In this document: positions 33,815 to 43,199 of the stretch, piece by piece
Position numbering within the stretch: position 1 is the first letter of the stretch
Layout: every line of letters starts with the position of its first letter
Assembly (NCBI RefSeq): GCF_042650605.1
Contig: NZ_JBHSBN010000001.1
Location: 124,001 to 188,000, forward strand
DNA: 64,000 nt
Origin: Micromonospora_J zhanjiangensis
Lineage (GTDB): Bacteria; Actinomycetota; Actinomycetes; Mycobacteriales; Micromonosporaceae
Direction: 5' to 3'
Program-made: the position numbers and the translations under genes
Notes under the pieces: generated by a model
The model's database searches: none
What the model was told of the DNA's origin: nothing
What the model saw: only the letters and a program-made list of their open reading frames with translations

Positions 33815-35272
33815 TCAGCGCGGGACGAGCTTCAGGTCGCCGACCGCGGCGGCCAGGTCGCCGGCGAGCCGGACCAGCGTCGCCTCGCTGTGCGGCGGCC
33901 CGACGAGCTGCATCGCCAGCGGCGCGTCGTCATCGGTACGGCCCACCGGCAGGGTGATCGCCGGCAGCCCGAGAAAACTCGCCACCGGCGTGTAGCCGAT
34001 GTCCCGGGCGTAGTCGTCCTGGTCGGCGGTGGGGATCGTCTTGGCCGGTGGTGCGGCGTCCCGGGCCCGGGGCAGGTCCGGGTCGAGCGGCAACAGCCAG
34101 GCGTCCACCTGCTGGGCGGTGAACCAACCGGCCACCGCGGCGCGTCCCCGGGCCTGGGCGGCCCGGATCTCCGCGTACCGCCGGTCGGTGACCGTCCGCC
34201 CGGCCGCGAGGGCGAGCCGGGTGGATTCCGACAGGTCGTCGCCGAGCCACCGCCGCCAGACCTGGTAGCCGTCCCACGCCTCCCGGGCGCACAACTCCCA
34301 GGCGGCGCCGCGGTAGAGCCACGCGGCGCCGATCCGGACCGGCCGGACCTCGTGCCCGGCGTCCGCGAGACCCCGGACGGCCACCTCCAGACCGGCCAGC
34401 ACCTCCGGCTCGGCGTCGTCGTCGAGGACCTCCTGCACCAGCCCGAGCCGCAGCCGGCGACCGCCGTCCACGGCCTGCGGCAGACCCAGCAACGACCAGA
34501 GGAAGGCCAGGTCGTCCGGGGTACGGGCGATCCAGCCCGGGGCGTCCATCGAGGGCGACAGCGGGAAGATCCCGTCCAGCAGCCGCTCGTCGTGGGTGGT
34601 CCGCAGGCCCACCACACCGCACCGACCGGCCGGCCAGCGCGCCGAACCGAGCACGTCGGTGGCCAGCGACAGGTCGCAGATGCCGGCGGCCACCGCCACC
34701 CCCGAGCCGGTGCTGGAGCCGGCCGGGTCGATGTGCGGGAAGTACGGGTTGCCGCAGCCGGAGCCGAGCCCGATGTTCAGCTCGGTGGTGACCACCTTGG
34801 CGTTCACCGCCACGGTCAGCGTCCCGTGGGCGCGGCCCGGTGGACCGGCGCCGTCCGGCCCGCCCGTCCGGCCCGGCGTGCCCGGCCCACCCGGCCCACC
34901 CGGCCCGGCGGGGCCGACCGACGCCCCGGCCGGGAACCCGCGCAGCACGGCCGCCGACCGGCGCGGGTGGTGCCGGTGCCGGCGCAGGCCCAGCCGGGTG
35001 GGGAAGCCGGCCACGTCGACGGTGTCCTTGACGCCCACCCGGACCGGTGCCTCGGTGGAGCGCAGGTCGACGCAGGCGCGGTAGCGGGCGTCGGCCCGGA
35101 ACGCCCACTCGTCGACGGTGTCGCGCCAGTGCGCCGGATCGAGCCGGCCGGTGGCGATCCGGTCCAGTCGTTCCCGTACCGGCAGGGCGAGCAGGTCCGG
35201 GCGGACCGGTGGCGCGGCGTCGAGACCGGCGCCCTCGGCGAACGCGCGGAGCGCGGTGGCGGGCTCACGCAT
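33815..35272 (-). CDS. Amidase-signature enzyme 1 (cluster)
   Basis: 485-aa member of the amidase signature superfamily. The Lys-Ser-Ser triad is present: Lys in VGVKDTVDVAG, cis-Ser in PAGSSTGSGVAVAAG and the nucleophile in TDVLGSARWPAG. The family usually has GGS at the last site; here it is LGS. Residues about 115-148 are a Gly/Pro-rich collagen-like insertion (GPAGPGGPGGPGTPGRTG) missing from amidase 2. Last gene of the 13-gene operon; ATG 35272 overlaps the DAHP synthase stop by 8 bp. It could hydrolyse, form or transfer an amide in the product. Confidence 0.88.
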   Translation of the reverse strand: MREPATALRAFAEGAGLDAAPPVRPDLLALPVRERLDRIATGRLDPAHWRDTVDEWAFRADARYRACVDLRSTEAPVRVGVKDTVDVAGFPTRLGLRRHRHHPRRSAAVLRGFPAGASVGPAGPGGPGGPGTPGRTGGPDGAGPPGRAHGTLTVAVNAKVVTTELNIGLGSGCGNPYFPHIDPAGSSTGSGVAVAAGICDLSLATDVLGSARWPAGRCGVVGLRTTHDERLLDGIFPLSPSMDAPGWIARTPDDLAFLWSLLGLPQAVDGGRRLRLGLVQEVLDDDAEPEVLAGLEVAVRGLADAGHEVRPVRIGAAWLYRGAAWELCAREAWDGYQVWRRWLGDDLSESTRLALAAGRTVTDRRYAEIRAAQARGRAAVAGWFTAQQVDAWLLPLDPDLPRARDAAPPAKTIPTADQDDYARDIGYTPVASFLGLPAITLPVGRTDDDAPLAMQLVGPPHSEATLVRLAGDLAAAVGDLKLVPR

Positions 35273-36446
35273 GACTGACCTCCAGAGTCGGTGGCGACTG
35301 TGGGCTGGTGGCCGCGGCGAAGGCCGCCACCACCCGCCGGGCCTGCCGGTCGTTCAACCGTGGGTCGCAGCCGGTCCGGTAGCGGGGCAGCGCGGGCTGC
35401 CCGAGTGCCTCGGCCCGGTGCTCGACGCACTTGGTGACGTCCTGCGGGGACATCTCCAGGTGCAGCCCGCCCGGGTGCCCACCGGCCGCGCGCAGCACGT
35501 CGACGAAGCCGAGCACCTCCGCGACCAGGTCCCGTACCGCCCGGGTCTTGCGTCGGTCGGCGGTGTGGATGGTGTTGCCGTGCATCGGGTCGCAGAGCCA
35601 GACCGGCCGGGCGCCGTGCCGGTGGACGGCCGCCACCAGGGTCGGCAGGTGCCGTCGTACCTCGCCCGCGCCGAACCGGGTGATCAGGGTGAGCCGGCCC
35701 GGCTCCCGGTACGGGTCGAGCCGGTCCACCAGCGCGGTCAGGTCGGCCGGGGTGGTACCCGGGCCGACCTTCACCGCGACCGGGTTGGCGACGTCGGCCA
35801 GCAGGTCGACGTGCCCGCCCGCGGGTTGCCGGGTCCGGTGCCCGGCCCAGAGCAGGTGCGCCGACGAGCAGTACCGCCGGCCGGTGGCCGGGTCGGTCCG
35901 CACCAGCGCGCGCTCGTACTCGGTCAGCAGCGCCTCGTGGCTGGTGTACACCCCGGACGGCAGGTGCGCCAACACCCGCCCGGCCATCTCGTACGCGGTG
36001 AGCAGGCGCCGGGGGTCGGGGGTGCGCGCCGGCGCCGTGGGCTCGACGGAGTTGACCGCGTCGCCCCGGTACACCGGCAGCGGGGTGCCGTCCGGTCCGG
36101 GCTCCACCGCCGCCGAGCGGGGCTTGGCGAACTGCCCGGCGATCCGGCCGATCCGTACCACCGGCCGCTCGGTGCCGGCGGCCAGCAGCTCGGCCAGCTC
36201 GTGCAGTTGCGCCGCCTTGCCGGCGGTGGCGGCCGGTGAGATCTCGGCGAACAGCTCGGCGCAGTCGCCGCCCTGCAACACGGTGGCCGTGCCGGCGGCC
36301 ACCCCGGCGAGCTGGCGGCGCAGCGCCGCGCAGTCGGCGAAGTCGACAAGCGGCGGTCGTCCACGCAGTTCGGCGGTGACCTCGGCGACCCGCTCCGCCG
36401 ACGGCCAGTCCGGCAGCGCCCCGGACCCGGTGTGGTCGGCGTTCAC
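35265..36446 (-). CDS. Class II 3-deoxy-7-phosphoheptulonate (DAHP) synthase
   Basis: Condenses PEP and erythrose-4-phosphate, the first step of the shikimate pathway. At 393 aa it is shorter than the housekeeping type (about 450) and similar in size to those of secondary-metabolite clusters such as phenazine PhzC. Motifs: LQGGDCAELF with the metal-binding Cys at residue 62, VRIGRIAGQFAKPRS, CSSAHLLWAGHRTR, LCDPMHGNT and LHLEMSPQDVTKCV. GTG 36446 overlaps the ATP-grasp 1 stop (GTGA). Its presence suggests a shikimate-derived building block; no later shikimate gene lies in the window. Confidence 0.93.
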   Translation of the reverse strand: MNADHTGSGALPDWPSAERVAEVTAELRGRPPLVDFADCAALRRQLAGVAAGTATVLQGGDCAELFAEISPAATAGKAAQLHELAELLAAGTERPVVRIGRIAGQFAKPRSAAVEPGPDGTPLPVYRGDAVNSVEPTAPARTPDPRRLLTAYEMAGRVLAHLPSGVYTSHEALLTEYERALVRTDPATGRRYCSSAHLLWAGHRTRQPAGGHVDLLADVANPVAVKVGPGTTPADLTALVDRLDPYREPGRLTLITRFGAGEVRRHLPTLVAAVHRHGARPVWLCDPMHGNTIHTADRRKTRAVRDLVAEVLGFVDVLRAAGGHPGGLHLEMSPQDVTKCVEHRAEALGQPALPRYRTGCDPRLNDRQARRVVAAFAAATSPQSPPTLEVSHA

Positions 36447-37744
36447 GGGAGCACCCGTACGGTGACGGCGGCCCGGCAGCGCCGCTCGACGGCGTCGAGT
36501 TCGTCGGCCGTCGCGGCGTCCACCACGAACATCGCCGCCCGGTCGGCGGACTCCCGGAGCGGGCCCAGCGGCGTACCAGGTGGTTTGAGCGCCACCACGC
36601 AGCGCACCGCGGCCGGTCCGTCGTCCGCGCCCCGGTCGGTGACCTGCGCGCGCAGCAGCGACGGGTCGAAGCCGATCGGTTCGACGCCGAGCGCGGGGTC
36701 CACCGTCAGCCCGGCGAGCACCCCGGGCCGGTGCGGCAGGTACACCTGCCGGGCGACCCGGCGCGGTGCCGGCAGCGACCCGTCCGCACCGACGGCGAGC
36801 CCGACGATCGCGTCCTCCGGCGCGGCACCGGTGGCGAGCCAGTGCAACGCCAGGATGCTGTCGCCGGGCGGCCGCGCCGCGATCTCGATCAGCACCGGTC
36901 GACCGCCGGGACCCAGCCGGTACTCGGCGTGCGCCATGCCGGTGCCGAAGTCGAGCCGGTCGAGCACCGCCCGGTGGGTGGCGAGCAGCTCCCGCCGGGC
37001 GGCCGGGTCGAGTTCGGGCGGCGGGGTGGTGTGTCCGGTCTCGACGAACCAGGCCGACTCCTCCTCGGTGGTCCGCTTGCGGGTGACCTCGGCGTACCGG
37101 AGCCGGCCGGCGCGGCTCAGCGACTCGACGGAGAACTCCTGGCCGGTGGCGCGTTCCTCGAACAGCAGCGTCTCCTCCGGCGGGTAGCCGGCGAGGCACT
37201 CCCGCAGTTCGACGGCGTCGGTCACCAGCCGTACCCCCGAGCTGGCCAGCCGGCCCACCGGCTTGACCACCGCCGGGTACGCCCGCCAGCCGGCCGCGGC
37301 CCGGTCCCGGTCGCCCGGCGGCACCAGCGTGGACGCCGGACTCCACCGGGCCAGGTAGCGGCGCTGGAGGAACTTGTTGCGGCAGACCAGGGCGGCCCGC
37401 CGGCCCGGTGACGGCAGGCCGAGCAGGTCGGCCACCTCGGCGGCCGGCCCGACGTACTCCTCGCGCAGCGTGCAGACGCCGCGCAGGTCGTACCGGCCGG
37501 CCCAGTCGGTGGCCCGGTCCACGATGGCGGTGGGCTCGGTGGCCGGCAGCAGCGCGACCTCGGCCGGATAGCTGTCGGCGTGCTCGCCGTCGCGCCAGTG
37601 CCGCAGCAGGTCGGCCACGTGCGCACCGGGCGCGTCGACGACCAGGACGGTGAGGCCGCGGTCGGTCGCGGCGCGCAGGTAGCGCTGGTTCCAGGCGACG
37701 GCGAAGCCGCCGAGCAGCAGCAGCGCCGGAGGTCGTGCGGACAC
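36443..37744 (-). CDS. ATP-grasp ligase 1 (cluster)
   Basis: 433-aa ATP-grasp carboxylate-amine ligase. ATP-grasp elements: AYPAVVKPVGRLASSGVRLV (nucleotide-binding Lys), LLFEERATGQEFSVESLS, and the metal-binding end HAEYRLGPGGRPVLIEIAARPPGDSI. The C-terminal region RQVYLPHRPGVLAGL is shared with ATP-grasp 2, so the two are paralogues (RNKFLQRRYLA versus RNKLLQRRYLA). Probably makes an amide or peptide bond via an acyl phosphate. GTG 37744 is 2 bp after the MFS stop. Confidence 0.9.
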   Translation of the reverse strand: MSARPPALLLLGGFAVAWNQRYLRAATDRGLTVLVVDAPGAHVADLLRHWRDGEHADSYPAEVALLPATEPTAIVDRATDWAGRYDLRGVCTLREEYVGPAAEVADLLGLPSPGRRAALVCRNKFLQRRYLARWSPASTLVPPGDRDRAAAGWRAYPAVVKPVGRLASSGVRLVTDAVELRECLAGYPPEETLLFEERATGQEFSVESLSRAGRLRYAEVTRKRTTEEESAWFVETGHTTPPPELDPAARRELLATHRAVLDRLDFGTGMAHAEYRLGPGGRPVLIEIAARPPGDSILALHWLATGAAPEDAIVGLAVGADGSLPAPRRVARQVYLPHRPGVLAGLTVDPALGVEPIGFDPSLLRAQVTDRGADDGPAAVRCVVALKPPGTPLGPLRESADRAAMFVVDAATADELDAVERRCRAAVTVRVLP

Positions 37745-37746
37745 GG

Positions 37747-39186
37747 TCAGCTCCGTTCGGGATGGGAGGCCACGGCGACGGCCTCGCGGTCGGTCCGGTC
37801 CGGTCCCGGCGCGCCCCCGACGTCCGGCCCGGCACCCGGGTCGGTGGCCGAACGGGCGTCCGGGTCGGCGCCCGGGCCGGCGGCCCGTCGGGACCCGGTG
37901 ACGACGGTGGCCGCGGCCAGTTCGGGTTCGGTGGGCGGCGCGGAGGCGAACGGACGGCGGAACGCGCCGACCGTCACCACCACGCCGAGCACCGCCAGCG
38001 CGGCACCGCCGACCGCGTACACCCCGCGCAGCGCGGAGTCCGAGGCGAAGATGGCCAGGATGCCGTACACCACCAGGCGGCACAGCCCGACGCTGGTGAT
38101 CAGCAGCGCCATCACCCGGCCCTGCAGGGCCACCGGTACCTGCTCCTGCACCCGGGTGCGGAAGATGTAGAACGACTGGAAACAGATGCCGCAGGCGGCG
38201 TAGAGCAGCATCGGTACGGCCAGCCCGGACGACCAACCCAGGGCGACCAGGGCCAGGCCCAGCCCGATCACCCCGAGCGCGGCGATCCGGTCCCGGTTGA
38301 GCCGGGCGGTGAACAACGGCAGCAGGATCCCGCCGACGATGGCGCCGATGGCGAACATCGCGTCGATGAAGCCCAGCCCGCTCGCGCCGACGTCCAGCAC
38401 GTGGTCGGCGAACGGCGCCAGCAGGGTGTTCAGCAGGTACAGGGTGGCGAACAGGACCAGCAGCATCCCGTACGAGGGCAGCATCTTCGGGTGCGTACGC
38501 AGGTAGTCCAGCCCTTTGGCGGCCCGCTGGAAGGACGCCTTCCAACCGTCGCCGCCCTCCCGCTCGATCCGGCGGGTGGTCCGTACCCCGACGATGAACG
38601 CGGCCGACAGCAGGAACGACACCATGTTCAGCGCCAGCACCCCGGCGACCGAGGTGGCCGCGATGATGACACCACCCAACGCCGCGCCGATCACGTTGCC
38701 GGTCTGCACGGCGACACCGGTCGTCGCGTTCGCGGCCAGCAGCCGGTCCACCGGCACGATCTCGCGGACCAGCGTGGTGCCGGTCGGCACCGACGTCGAC
38801 TCGGTCAACGCCAGCAGGAACACCGCGGTGAACAGGTGCCAGGTCGCCAGGTGCTGGGTGACGTAGAGGGTCAGGGTGACCGCGAGCACCACCGCGGCGA
38901 ACACGTCGGAGCCGACGAACACCAACCGGCGCGGGAACTTGTCGATCAGGACGCCGATGATCGGGCCGAAGAAGACCCCGGGCAGTGCCGTGGTGAGCAG
39001 CACCAGGGAGACCGCCCGCGGGCTGCCGGTCAGTTGCAGGACCAGCCAGACGTTCGCCACGAACTGGGCACCGTTGCCCAGGTTGGTGACCATCATGGCG
39101 GCGGCGACCCGCCGGTAGCCGGGCGGGCGCAGGGCCTCGATCCGCTCGGCGAACAGGCCGGCGACCGCCGTACCGGCGCGGCTCAC
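37747..39186 (-). CDS. MFS exporter (cluster)
   Basis: 479-aa major facilitator with about twelve helices, resembling MFS_3/enterobactin-exporter-like proteins (VTNLGNGAQFVANVWLVLQLTGSPRAVSLVLL, GPIIGVLIDKFPRRLVFVGSD, CFQSFYIFRTRVQEQVPVALQGRVMALLIT). A 60-residue disordered, Asp/Pro-rich cytoplasmic tail closes it. GTG 39186 overlaps the ATP-grasp 2 stop. It sits between the two ligases and presumably exports the product or gives self-resistance. Confidence 0.93.
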   Translation of the reverse strand: MSRAGTAVAGLFAERIEALRPPGYRRVAAAMMVTNLGNGAQFVANVWLVLQLTGSPRAVSLVLLTTALPGVFFGPIIGVLIDKFPRRLVFVGSDVFAAVVLAVTLTLYVTQHLATWHLFTAVFLLALTESTSVPTGTTLVREIVPVDRLLAANATTGVAVQTGNVIGAALGGVIIAATSVAGVLALNMVSFLLSAAFIVGVRTTRRIEREGGDGWKASFQRAAKGLDYLRTHPKMLPSYGMLLVLFATLYLLNTLLAPFADHVLDVGASGLGFIDAMFAIGAIVGGILLPLFTARLNRDRIAALGVIGLGLALVALGWSSGLAVPMLLYAACGICFQSFYIFRTRVQEQVPVALQGRVMALLITSVGLCRLVVYGILAIFASDSALRGVYAVGGAALAVLGVVVTVGAFRRPFASAPPTEPELAAATVVTGSRRAAGPGADPDARSATDPGAGPDVGGAPGPDRTDREAVAVASHPERS

Positions 39187-40508
39187 GCGGCCACCGCCGT
39201 CGGCAGTTCGGCGCGTACCTCGACGGTGACGGCCGCGACGCAGCGGGCCTCCAGCCGGTCCAACTCGGCCGGGCTCGGCGCGTCGATGACGAACATGGTG
39301 GACCGGTCGCCGGACTGCCGGATCTCGGTCAGCTCGGCGCCGACGCTCCGGCCGGCGACCACCATCTGCACGCTGGCGTCGGCGTCCGCCGGCCGGGGCT
39401 GCACCGGCGGCCACATCCAGCGCTCGGCCAACCAGGTCACCGGGGCGTCGAGGCCGTCGGCCCGGACGTCGGCCAGCACCCCGGGCGGGTGCGGCAGGTA
39501 GACCTGACGGGCGTACCGGCGGGTCGCCGGGTAGCTGGTCGGCTCGCCGAGCGCGACGGTCAGCAGTGCCTCCTCCATCGGGGCACCGGTGGCCAGGTGG
39601 TAGAGCTCGAGGATGCTGTCCCCGGCGGCCCGGGCGGCGATCTCCATCAGCACCGGGCGGCCGTCGGCGGTGATCCGGTACTCCGCGTGCGCGATCCCGT
39701 CGGCGAACCCGAGCCGGGCCAGCACCTCCCGGTTGACCTGGAGCACGGCGGCGGTCCGTGCCGGACCCAGCTCGGGGTCCGGCGCGGTGTGTCCCATCTC
39801 GACGAAGAACTCGCCGCCGGACTCGTTGGTCCGCTTGCCGGTCGGTGCCGAGAAGATCACCTCACCGTGCTGGACGAGCGCCTCCACCGAGATCTCGTGA
39901 CCGGCGACGAGTTCCTCGACGAGCACCGGCTCGGTGTCGTCGTACCCGGCCAGGGCGGCCCGCAGCGCGGCCGGGTCGGCGACCCGGCGTACCCCGGAAC
40001 TGGCCTCCCGGCCGACGGGTTTCACCACCGCCGGGAAGTGCGCCCAGTCCGTGGCCGCCTCGACCCGCCGGTCGGCCGGCAGCAGCCGGGAACGCGGGCT
40101 GACGTCCGCCAGGTAGCGCCGTTGCAGCAGCTTGTTGCGGCACACCCGGGCGGCCCGCAGGCCGGGACCGGGCAGGCCGAGGCAGTCGGCGACGACGGCC
40201 GCGGCCTCCACGTAGTCCTCGCCGAACGCCAGCACCGCCCGGATCCGGTGCCCGGCGCTCCACCGGACGACCTGGTCCAGCACCTGTTCGGGCCGGTCAC
40301 CCGGGATCCAGACCAGCTCCGCCAGGCCGGCGAGCGGGTGCTCGGGGTGGCTGCGGCGGGCCTGGTCGAACCGTTCCTTGCCGGGCGTCCGGGTGTCCAC
40401 GCCGAGTACGGTCAGGCCCCGTTCGGTCGCCGCCGGCACCAGCCGGGGGTAACGGGCGCCGAAGAGCGCGCCGAGGACCACGACCGCCCCGGGTTCATCG
40501 GTCTGCAC
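39183..40508 (-). CDS. ATP-grasp ligase 2 (cluster)
   Basis: 441-aa ATP-grasp ligase, paralogue of ATP-grasp 1. HFPAVVKPVGREASSGVRRV, VLVEELVAGHEISVEALV and HAEYRITADGRPVLMEIAARAAGDSI are the core elements. The acceptor loop differs from ligase 1 (APTGKRTNESGGEFFVEMGHTAPDPE against TRKRTTEEESAWFVETGHTTPPPE), so the two may join different partners. I chose GTG 40508, with GAGGAGA 7 nt upstream; ATG 40526 carries that RBS. It overlaps the amidase 2 stop by 14 bp. Confidence 0.9.
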   Translation of the reverse strand: MQTDEPGAVVVLGALFGARYPRLVPAATERGLTVLGVDTRTPGKERFDQARRSHPEHPLAGLAELVWIPGDRPEQVLDQVVRWSAGHRIRAVLAFGEDYVEAAAVVADCLGLPGPGLRAARVCRNKLLQRRYLADVSPRSRLLPADRRVEAATDWAHFPAVVKPVGREASSGVRRVADPAALRAALAGYDDTEPVLVEELVAGHEISVEALVQHGEVIFSAPTGKRTNESGGEFFVEMGHTAPDPELGPARTAAVLQVNREVLARLGFADGIAHAEYRITADGRPVLMEIAARAAGDSILELYHLATGAPMEEALLTVALGEPTSYPATRRYARQVYLPHPPGVLADVRADGLDAPVTWLAERWMWPPVQPRPADADASVQMVVAGRSVGAELTEIRQSGDRSTMFVIDAPSPAELDRLEARCVAAVTVEVRAELPTAVAA

Positions 40509-41922
40509 GACAGGTTCTCCTCTCATCGTTCGTACCGGCCGGGACCGGGTGGACGGAGCCCGCGGGCCCCTCGAAACGGCCCGCCTCGGCGAGCGACTCC
40601 AGCAGCCGACCGGCGGCGAGCAGCACGGGTTCCGCGCCGGGCGCGGCGAGCAGTTGCACGCCGAGCGGGGAGCGTTCGCCGGAGAGCGCCAGCGGCAGGG
40701 CGAGCACCGGCAGCCGGGCGAAGTTGGCGACCAGGGTCAGCGCCACACCGGTGCCGCCGTCGTCGTCCCCGCCCAACGGGGGCAGCGCGCCGCCGCCCGA
40801 CGGCGCGTCCACCAGGTCCGGCAGGCCGGTCTCCAGCGGCATCAGCAGCACGTCGTACTCGTCGGTCAGCAGCGCCGCGACCCGGTCGGCCGCGACCCGC
40901 TGCCGCCGCCGCAGCGCCCGGTAGCGGTCGTCGTCGATGCCGGCGCCGTGCGCGACGGCGGCCCGGGTGTCCGCGCCGAGCCGGACGTCCGCCCGGTCGG
41001 CCAGCGCGGCGAAGCTGTCGTGCGCCTCCCGGGCCAGCAACGCCGCCGCCGGGCCGCGCTGCCGCCACACGTCGGGCAATCCGACCGGTACGGCCCGGTG
41101 CCCGGCGGCGCCCAGCGCCGCGCGTACCCGGTCCAGCAAGGCCGCCACCTCGGGATGTGCGGCCTCGTCGGGCGGCACGCTGACCGCGAACCGCAGCCGC
41201 TCCGGCACCGGCCCGGCCGCCGCCCCGGTGACGGTCGCCAGGTCGTACCGGCGCCACAGCCAGTCCAGGTCGGCCACGGTACGGGTGACGAACCCGACCG
41301 ACTCCATGCTCGGCGCCACGCAGTGCACCCCGGTCAGCAACTCTGGTCGGGGCGTCAACCGCAGCGCGGTGACCCCGCAGTACACCGCGGGCCAGCGCAG
41401 TGAGCCGCCCGAGTCGCTGCCCACCGAGACGTCGCAGAAGCCGGCCGCCACCGACACCGCCGAACCGGTGCTGGAACCGGCGGTGCTCACGTGCGGATGC
41501 CGCGGGTTCCGGCTGGGCTTCACCGAACCCAGCGCGCACTCGGTGGTGGTGACCTTGCCGAGGCAGACCCAGCCGAGCCCGGTGAGCCGCTCGACCAGGC
41601 CGGCCGAGCGGTCCGGCTCCCGGCGGTAGCCGGACCGGATGCCCAGCCCGGTCGGGTACCCGGCGACGTCGATGGTGTCCTTGACGGTGAACGACGGGAC
41701 GGCCGGCAGCGCGGGGTCGGCGAACACGGCCGGCCGCAGGCCGACGAAGGCGGTCACCGTCGGCTCGACGGTGGCCACGTGCGCGGCGAGCCGCCGCCGG
41801 TGCTCGGCCGGGTCGAGCAGTCCGGCGCGGAACAGCTCGTCCCGCCGGGCCAGCGACGGCGGGTAGCGGTCGTCGTCCGTCGTGGCGGCCTCGCCGCCGG
41901 CGGTGTTGGTGGGCGCGGTCAC
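40495..41922 (-). CDS. Amidase-signature enzyme 2 (cluster)
   Basis: 475-aa amidase signature enzyme with a canonical active site: Lys in FTVKDTIDVAGYPT, STAGSSTGSAVSVAAGFCD and the nucleophile in GSDSGGSLRWPA. Paralogue of amidase 1 (the stretch to SMESVGFVTRTVADLDWLW aligns with SMDAPGWIARTPDDLAFLW). GTG 41922 overlaps the upstream stop (GTGA). May cleave a protecting amide, release a carrier-bound or ligated intermediate, or transfer an amide; cannot be decided here. Confidence 0.92.
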   Translation of the reverse strand: MTAPTNTAGGEAATTDDDRYPPSLARRDELFRAGLLDPAEHRRRLAAHVATVEPTVTAFVGLRPAVFADPALPAVPSFTVKDTIDVAGYPTGLGIRSGYRREPDRSAGLVERLTGLGWVCLGKVTTTECALGSVKPSRNPRHPHVSTAGSSTGSAVSVAAGFCDVSVGSDSGGSLRWPAVYCGVTALRLTPRPELLTGVHCVAPSMESVGFVTRTVADLDWLWRRYDLATVTGAAAGPVPERLRFAVSVPPDEAAHPEVAALLDRVRAALGAAGHRAVPVGLPDVWRQRGPAAALLAREAHDSFAALADRADVRLGADTRAAVAHGAGIDDDRYRALRRRQRVAADRVAALLTDEYDVLLMPLETGLPDLVDAPSGGGALPPLGGDDDGGTGVALTLVANFARLPVLALPLALSGERSPLGVQLLAAPGAEPVLLAAGRLLESLAEAGRFEGPAGSVHPVPAGTNDERRTCRADR

Positions 41923-43199
41923 GGTGCGGTCTCCCGGACCAGGGCGGGGGTCTTCGCGGTCTGCGGACTGCTGGTCAGCCGCTCGACCAGCCGCACCCGG
42001 AACGTTTCGTCCTCGCCGCGCAGCCCGAAGTCGAGGTCCACCTGCGAGCCGAGGACCCGGTCCCGGATCTCGGTCGGATCGGGCGCGGCGCCGGGCGCCG
42101 GGACCACCCGGACCTCCATGGTCTCGGTGCCGACGCCGGCGATCACGGCGATCTGCGCGGCGCCGACCCCGGCCACGCCGCGGGCCACCGCCACCAGGTC
42201 GGTCGGGCTGACCAGGGTGCCGGCGAACTTGATCAGGTTGCCCTCCCGGCCGGCCAGCCGCAGCGCCCGGCCCGGGGCGCCGCACGGGCAGGCCACGAAC
42301 GCGGCCCGGTCGCCGATCCGGTAGCGGATCACCGGGCTGACCGCCTGCGGGTGCAGCGTCGTCACCAGCACCGCGCCGTCGACCAGCTCGACGTGCTGGT
42401 ACGGCAACGGGTGGAAGGTGTCCACCGGGCAACCCGGCCCGTTGTGTCCGATCACCCAGGTCTCGGTCGAGCCGTAGTTGCCCCACAGACCGAAGTCGGG
42501 CGCGTACCGGTCGCGCAGCTCCAGCAGCTCCGGCTCGCAGGGTTCGCCGAACCAGATGCCGGCCCGCAGTCGGGACAGGATCGGGTGCCGCCGCTCGCCC
42601 GCGTACCGCAGGATCTTCAGCAGTTGGGACGGCACGCCGGCCAGCGCGGTGGTGCCGTTGGCGTGCAGGAAGTCCAACCACCGGCCCAGCTCGTCGTCGC
42701 CGATGTTGCCGAGCCCGATCACCCCGGCCCCGGCGTGCTCCGCGACCCGGTTGTAGCAGTAGTGCGCGGACCACAGCCGGCCGGGCATCGCCAGGTTGGC
42801 CAGCACGTCCCGGGCCGACAGCGGCTGCCAGTGGGCCAACAGCTCGGGCAGGTGCATGGCGCACGGGATCCAGGCGAGCTTGGGGTCGGCGGTGCTGCCA
42901 CCGCTGGTGAACAGGAACGCCGGCCCGCGCCGCCGCCCGGCCCGCAGCACCTGCGCCGCGGACGCGGTCACGTCCTCGCGGGTCATCTCCGGTACGCCGG
43001 CGAAGTCGAACTCGTCGACCAGCGGCACGTCGCGGTACTTCTCGGCGAAGTACGGCAGCCGGGCCGCGTCCCGGACCAGCTCCCGCAGGACCGCCGGACC
43101 CGCCGTCGGGACGGTCGAGGGCGCCGGTCCGCCGCGGCCGACGTCGACCGGTTCGTCCGGCGGGACGTCGGCCCGGATCGGTTCGGACAACTGGGTCAT
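41919..43199 (-). CDS. PaaK-like adenylate-forming enzyme 1 (cluster)
   Basis: 426-aa ANL-superfamily protein of the phenylacetate-CoA ligase-like branch. P-loop FLFTSGGSTADPKL (about residue 85), A5-like LWGNYGSTETWVIGHNGPG, ribose-binding VSPVIRYRIGDRAAFVACPCG and LRLAGREGNLIKFAGTLV. The branch favours aromatic or small acids; the DAHP synthase fits an aromatic acid (inference). The acyl acceptor could be the cluster ACP or CoA. ATG 43199 overlaps the preceding stop. Confidence 0.9.
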   Translation of the reverse strand: MTQLSEPIRADVPPDEPVDVGRGGPAPSTVPTAGPAVLRELVRDAARLPYFAEKYRDVPLVDEFDFAGVPEMTREDVTASAAQVLRAGRRRGPAFLFTSGGSTADPKLAWIPCAMHLPELLAHWQPLSARDVLANLAMPGRLWSAHYCYNRVAEHAGAGVIGLGNIGDDELGRWLDFLHANGTTALAGVPSQLLKILRYAGERRHPILSRLRAGIWFGEPCEPELLELRDRYAPDFGLWGNYGSTETWVIGHNGPGCPVDTFHPLPYQHVELVDGAVLVTTLHPQAVSPVIRYRIGDRAAFVACPCGAPGRALRLAGREGNLIKFAGTLVSPTDLVAVARGVAGVGAAQIAVIAGVGTETMEVRVVPAPGAAPDPTEIRDRVLGSQVDLDFGLRGEDETFRVRLVERLTSSPQTAKTPALVRETAP

